Shown piece after piece: positions 6,468 to 8,005 of a stretch of DNA of 8,005 bases (its first letter is position 1; each line of letters starts with the position of its first letter). The notes beneath the pieces are model-generated. The model was not told the DNA's origin. It saw only the letters and a list, made by a program, of their open reading frames with translations, and ran no database searches. The stretch is taken from assembly GCA_027306955.1 (NCBI GenBank), contig DAHUXX010000055.1:1-8005 (forward strand), given 5' to 3'. Both the position numbers and the translations under genes were made by a program. This DNA is from Acetobacteraceae bacterium. GTDB lineage: Bacteria; Pseudomonadota; Alphaproteobacteria; Acetobacterales; Acetobacteraceae.

Positions 6468-7259
6468 ATGCTCGTGCATCTGCCGGATCGTGCCGTGCTC
6501 GCCGTCACCGGCGAGGATCGCATCGCCTATCTCAAGGGCCTGGTGTCCGCGGACGTCACACGCGCCGGCCCGGGGCGCTGCCTGTGGTCGGCGCTGCTGA
6601 CGCCGCAGGGCAAGTACCTCGCGGATTTCTTCATCCACGCCACGGCGGACGCGCTGCTGCTCGACCTCGCGGCGGAGCAGGCGGAAATGGTGCGCGCCCG
6701 CCTGCTGCGCTTCCGGCTGAGGAGCAAGGTCGCCATCGCGCCTCTCCCGCTCGCTGTGCATGTCGCCTGGCCCGACGCACCGCAGGGCGCGGTCGCGGAC
6801 CCGCGGCTGCCGGAGGCGGGCTTCCGCCTGCTGGCCCCCACGCCGCGCGGCACCGGCCCGGTCGCGGCATGGGAGCGCCACCGTATTCCCCTCGGCCTGC
6901 CGGAGCCGCGCGACCTGGAGCTGGAAAAGACCGTGCTGCTGGAGGCGGGCTTCGACGAGCTGGGCGCCATCGCCTGGGACAAGGGCTGCTGGATGGGCCA
7001 GGAGCTGACCGCCCGCACCCGCTATCGCGGCCTGGTGAAGCGCCGGCTGGTGCCGGTGGAGGCGATGGGCAGGCTGCCGCCGCCTGGCACGCCGGTGCTG
7101 GACGCGGCGGGCAAGGAGGTGGGAACCGTTCGTTCCGGAATCGACCAGGTGGCGCTGGCGACGCTGCGGCTCGACGCGCTGCACGGACCGCTCGCCGCCG
7201 CCGGCGCCACCCTGACACCGCGCCTTCCCGCCTGGATGAAACTTCCGGAGCCAGCATGA
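6468..7259 (+). CDS. ygfZ: YgfZ/GcvT-like folate-binding protein for Fe-S enzyme maintenance
   Basis: The 263-residue protein belongs to the YgfZ family, relatives of the glycine-cleavage T protein. The N-terminus (LPDRAVLAVTGEDRIAYLKG, about residues 5-24) fits the start of the family, the middle has LWSALLTPQGKYLADFFIH (39-57), and the family signature KGCWMGQE (172-179) is intact with the key Cys174, followed by TARTRYRG. YgfZ binds tetrahydrofolate and helps in the assembly or repair of certain Fe-S proteins in the cytoplasm; this is known for the family (E. coli YgfZ, IBA57), not shown here. The length is a little shorter than in E. coli, as in other alphaproteobacteria. The ATG at 6468 has no good Shine-Dalgarno sequence; a GTG two codons on is an alternative, and the protein has little to lose either way. 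Its stop overlaps the start of the next methyltransferase gene by 4 nt (ATGA), which implies one transcript. Confidence 0.9.
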   Translation: MLVHLPDRAVLAVTGEDRIAYLKGLVSADVTRAGPGRCLWSALLTPQGKYLADFFIHATADALLLDLAAEQAEMVRARLLRFRLRSKVAIAPLPLAVHVAWPDAPQGAVADPRLPEAGFRLLAPTPRGTGPVAAWERHRIPLGLPEPRDLELEKTVLLEAGFDELGAIAWDKGCWMGQELTARTRYRGLVKRRLVPVEAMGRLPPPGTPVLDAAGKEVGTVRSGIDQVALATLRLDALHGPLAAAGATLTPRLPAWMKLPEPA

Positions 7260-7834
7260 GCGACGCTACGAGCCCCTGGGAAGCCCGCTACCGCGATGGC
7301 CGCACCGGCTGGCAGCGCGACGAGGTCTCCCCCGCGCTGCTGGCCTGGCTTTCGGACGGCACGCTGCAGCCCTGCCGCATCCTGGTGCCCGGCGCCGGGC
7401 GCAGCCACGAACCGCTGCACCTGGCGCTGGCCGGGTTCCATGTGACGACGCTCGACATCGCGCCGACCGCGGTCGAGCACCAGCGCGCGGCGCTGGCGGC
7501 CAGGGGCGGCGTCGCGCTGGAGGGGGATGTGTTCTCCTTCACGCCGGGCCAGCCCTTCGACGCCATCTACGAGCAGACCTGCCTCTGCGCCCTGCCGCCG
7601 CCGCGCCTGGGGGACTACACGGCGCAGCTTGCGCGCTGGCTGCGCCCGGGCGGCGTGCTGGCGGCGCTGTTCATGCAGACCGGCCGCGAGGGCGGCCCGC
7701 CCTTCCACTGCGCGCTGCCGGAAATGACGTCACTGCTGCCGGCGGCCTCCTGGCGCTGGCCGGACCGGAGATGGCCGGAGGTGCGTCACCATGACGGGCT
7801 GTTCGAGATCCCGCTCGCCCTGACGCGCCTCTGA
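7256..7834 (+). CDS. SAM-dependent methyltransferase, thiopurine S-methyltransferase (TPMT)-like family
   Basis: The 192-residue protein is a class I Rossmann methyltransferase of the TPMT type. Evidence: N-terminal PWEARYRDGRTGWQRDEVSPAL (residues 7-28), the SAM-binding motif ILVPGAGRSHEPLHLALAGF (42-61), the acidic LDIAPTAVEH (66-75) that would hold the ribose, LEGDVFSF (88-95), and IYEQTCLCALPPPRLGDY (104-121) followed by LARWLRPGGVLAALF (125-139). The family methylates sulfur, selenium, tellurium or halide nucleophiles in characterised members, but the substrate here is unknown. It is near the usual length of about 200. The ATG overlaps the ygfZ stop and is preceded by GGAG at 7247-7250 with a 5-nt gap, so the start is well supported. 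The pairing with ygfZ suggests co-expression; whether the two functions are linked is an open question. Confidence 0.88.
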   Translation: MSDATSPWEARYRDGRTGWQRDEVSPALLAWLSDGTLQPCRILVPGAGRSHEPLHLALAGFHVTTLDIAPTAVEHQRAALAARGGVALEGDVFSFTPGQPFDAIYEQTCLCALPPPRLGDYTAQLARWLRPGGVLAALFMQTGREGGPPFHCALPEMTSLLPAASWRWPDRRWPEVRHHDGLFEIPLALTRL

Positions 7835-7849
7835 GGGTCGTCGGGACCC
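7835..7849 (+). terminator. Weak hairpin just after the methyltransferase stop
   Basis: GGGTC and GACCC form a 5-bp stem with a 5-nt loop directly after the TGA. There is no T-run behind it, so an intrinsic terminator is unlikely; it might assist Rho-dependent ending or protect the 3' end. Listed as the only candidate between the methyltransferase and the TetR gene. Confidence 0.25.
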
Positions 7850-7871
7850 GGAACCGGCGCCTGTCCGGCGG

Positions 7872-7900
7872 TTGACAATGATGATGGCCATCATCATTGT
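7872..7900 (+). promoter_or_regulatory. Candidate promoter of the TetR-family gene
   Basis: A perfect TTGACA (-35 consensus) stands at 7872-7877. With a 17-nt spacer, the -10 position falls on CATTGT (7895-7900), a partial match to TATAAT. Transcription would then begin about 6-7 nt later, at or next to the ATG at 7907, which would give a leaderless mRNA; this agrees with the absence of any Shine-Dalgarno sequence before that ATG. The hexamer match is seen; promoter activity is inferred. Confidence 0.55.
7875..7900. promoter_or_regulatory. Perfect 26-bp palindrome, probable TetR-family operator
   Basis: The half-site ACAATGATGATGG (7875-7887) is followed with no gap by its exact reverse complement (7888-7900). 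The palindrome covers the end of the -35 hexamer, the whole spacer and the -10 region of the candidate promoter, and ends 6 nt before the TetR start codon. A dimeric repressor bound here would block RNA polymerase, so autorepression by the adjacent TetR protein is the simplest reading. It is AT-rich against a GC-rich background, so chance formation is unlikely. Use by another dimeric regulator, for example of the Fur type, cannot be excluded. Confidence 0.8.
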
Positions 7901-7906
7901 TTTCCC

Positions 7907-8005
7907 ATGCGTGTCACCACCGCGACCCGGGAGGACCATAGCGCCGCGATCCTCGCCGCGGCGGAGCGCCTGTTCCGCGAGCGCGGCTTCGGCGGCGTGG
8001 GCGTC
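7907..8005 (+). CDS. TetR/AcrR-family transcriptional repressor, N-terminal part only
   Basis: The 33 visible codons read MRVTTATREDHSAAILAAAE and then RLFRERGFGGVGV before the window ends. This is the typical opening of a TetR-family DNA-binding domain: helix 1 with the I-L-x-A-A-x-x-L-F-x-x-x-G-F pattern, leading into the helix-turn-helix that would follow. The C-terminal ligand domain lies outside, so the inducer is unknown. The start codon at 7907 has no Shine-Dalgarno sequence and sits just downstream of a strong palindrome and a promoter-like element, which supports autorepression and possible leaderless translation. Confidence 0.85.
   Translation, partial: MRVTTATREDHSAAILAAAERLFRERGFGGVGV

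Noticed and set aside
6332..6523. N-terminal extension of AsnB by 64 residues
   Set aside because: The enzyme needs Cys at position 2 after Met removal (MCGIAG), so the start at 6331 is required; the extension crosses the tandem repeat and the ygfZ start.
4619..7834. A plus-strand frame open for 1071 codons across asnB, the intergenic region, ygfZ and the methyltransferase
   Set aside because: Only its end (from 7256) is a real gene. The rest is antisense to asnB or out of frame with ygfZ, with arginine/alanine/proline-rich low-complexity translation, as expected from high GC and few stop codons.
7875..7900. Fur or Zur box reading of the palindrome
   Set aside because: The ATGATG core is reminiscent of such sites, but the symmetry is gapless with a GGCC centre, and the adjacent TetR gene gives a simpler explanation.

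Overview
The window is very GC-rich (about 70 % by eye) and gene-dense, with strong G/C preference at third codon positions. That composition, the gene types and their order suggest a high-GC alphaproteobacterium, most likely of the Acetobacteraceae (Roseomonas-like). This assignment is an inference from style and protein family resemblance; no rRNA or other marker gene is present. Eight genes are supported: five complete enzyme genes of recognisable families, one complete Fe-S/folate-type accessory protein gene, and two genes cut by the window edges. I found no tRNA, rRNA, CRISPR array, insertion sequence or phage gene.

Layout. (1) Positions 1-415, minus: N-terminal part of an RND efflux periplasmic adaptor with a Sec signal peptide, running off the left edge. 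(2) Positions 416-526: short divergent intergenic region with an isolated run of eight T. (3) Positions 527-3233, plus: a probable operon of an HMG-CoA-lyase-family enzyme, a class III (CaiB/BaiF) CoA-transferase starting 4 nt later, and, after two small hairpins, a flavoredoxin-like FMN-binding protein. (4) Positions 3243-6331, minus, convergent with the above: asnB (glutamine-hydrolysing asparagine synthetase) followed by a class I dihydroorotase, joined by an ATGA stop/start overlap. (5) Positions 6332-6467: divergent intergenic region carrying a 14-bp tandem repeat. (6) Positions 6468-7834, plus: ygfZ followed by a TPMT-family methyltransferase, again joined by ATGA. (7) Positions 7835-7906: intergenic region with a perfect 26-bp palindrome that overlaps a promoter-like element. 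(8) Positions 7907-8005, plus: start of a TetR/AcrR-family repressor, running off the right edge.

How the genes fit together. The lyase and CoA-transferase form a logical two-step unit: the transferase loads CoA onto a carboxylic acid and the lyase cleaves the acyl-CoA to acetyl-CoA plus a keto product. Their true substrate may be 3-hydroxy-3-methylglutarate, citramalate or a relative, because no other leucine-degradation gene is nearby. AsnB and dihydroorotase both belong to aspartate-derived nitrogen metabolism, but their tight coupling is not a textbook arrangement. YgfZ supports Fe-S enzymes; its methyltransferase partner has no assigned substrate. The palindrome in front of the TetR gene is the clearest regulatory signal and looks like an autorepression operator.

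Nothing here is clearly a new defence, mobile or signalling system. The most worthwhile points are the TetR operator/leaderless promoter, the lyase-transferase pair, the asnB-dihydroorotase coupling and the small repeats.
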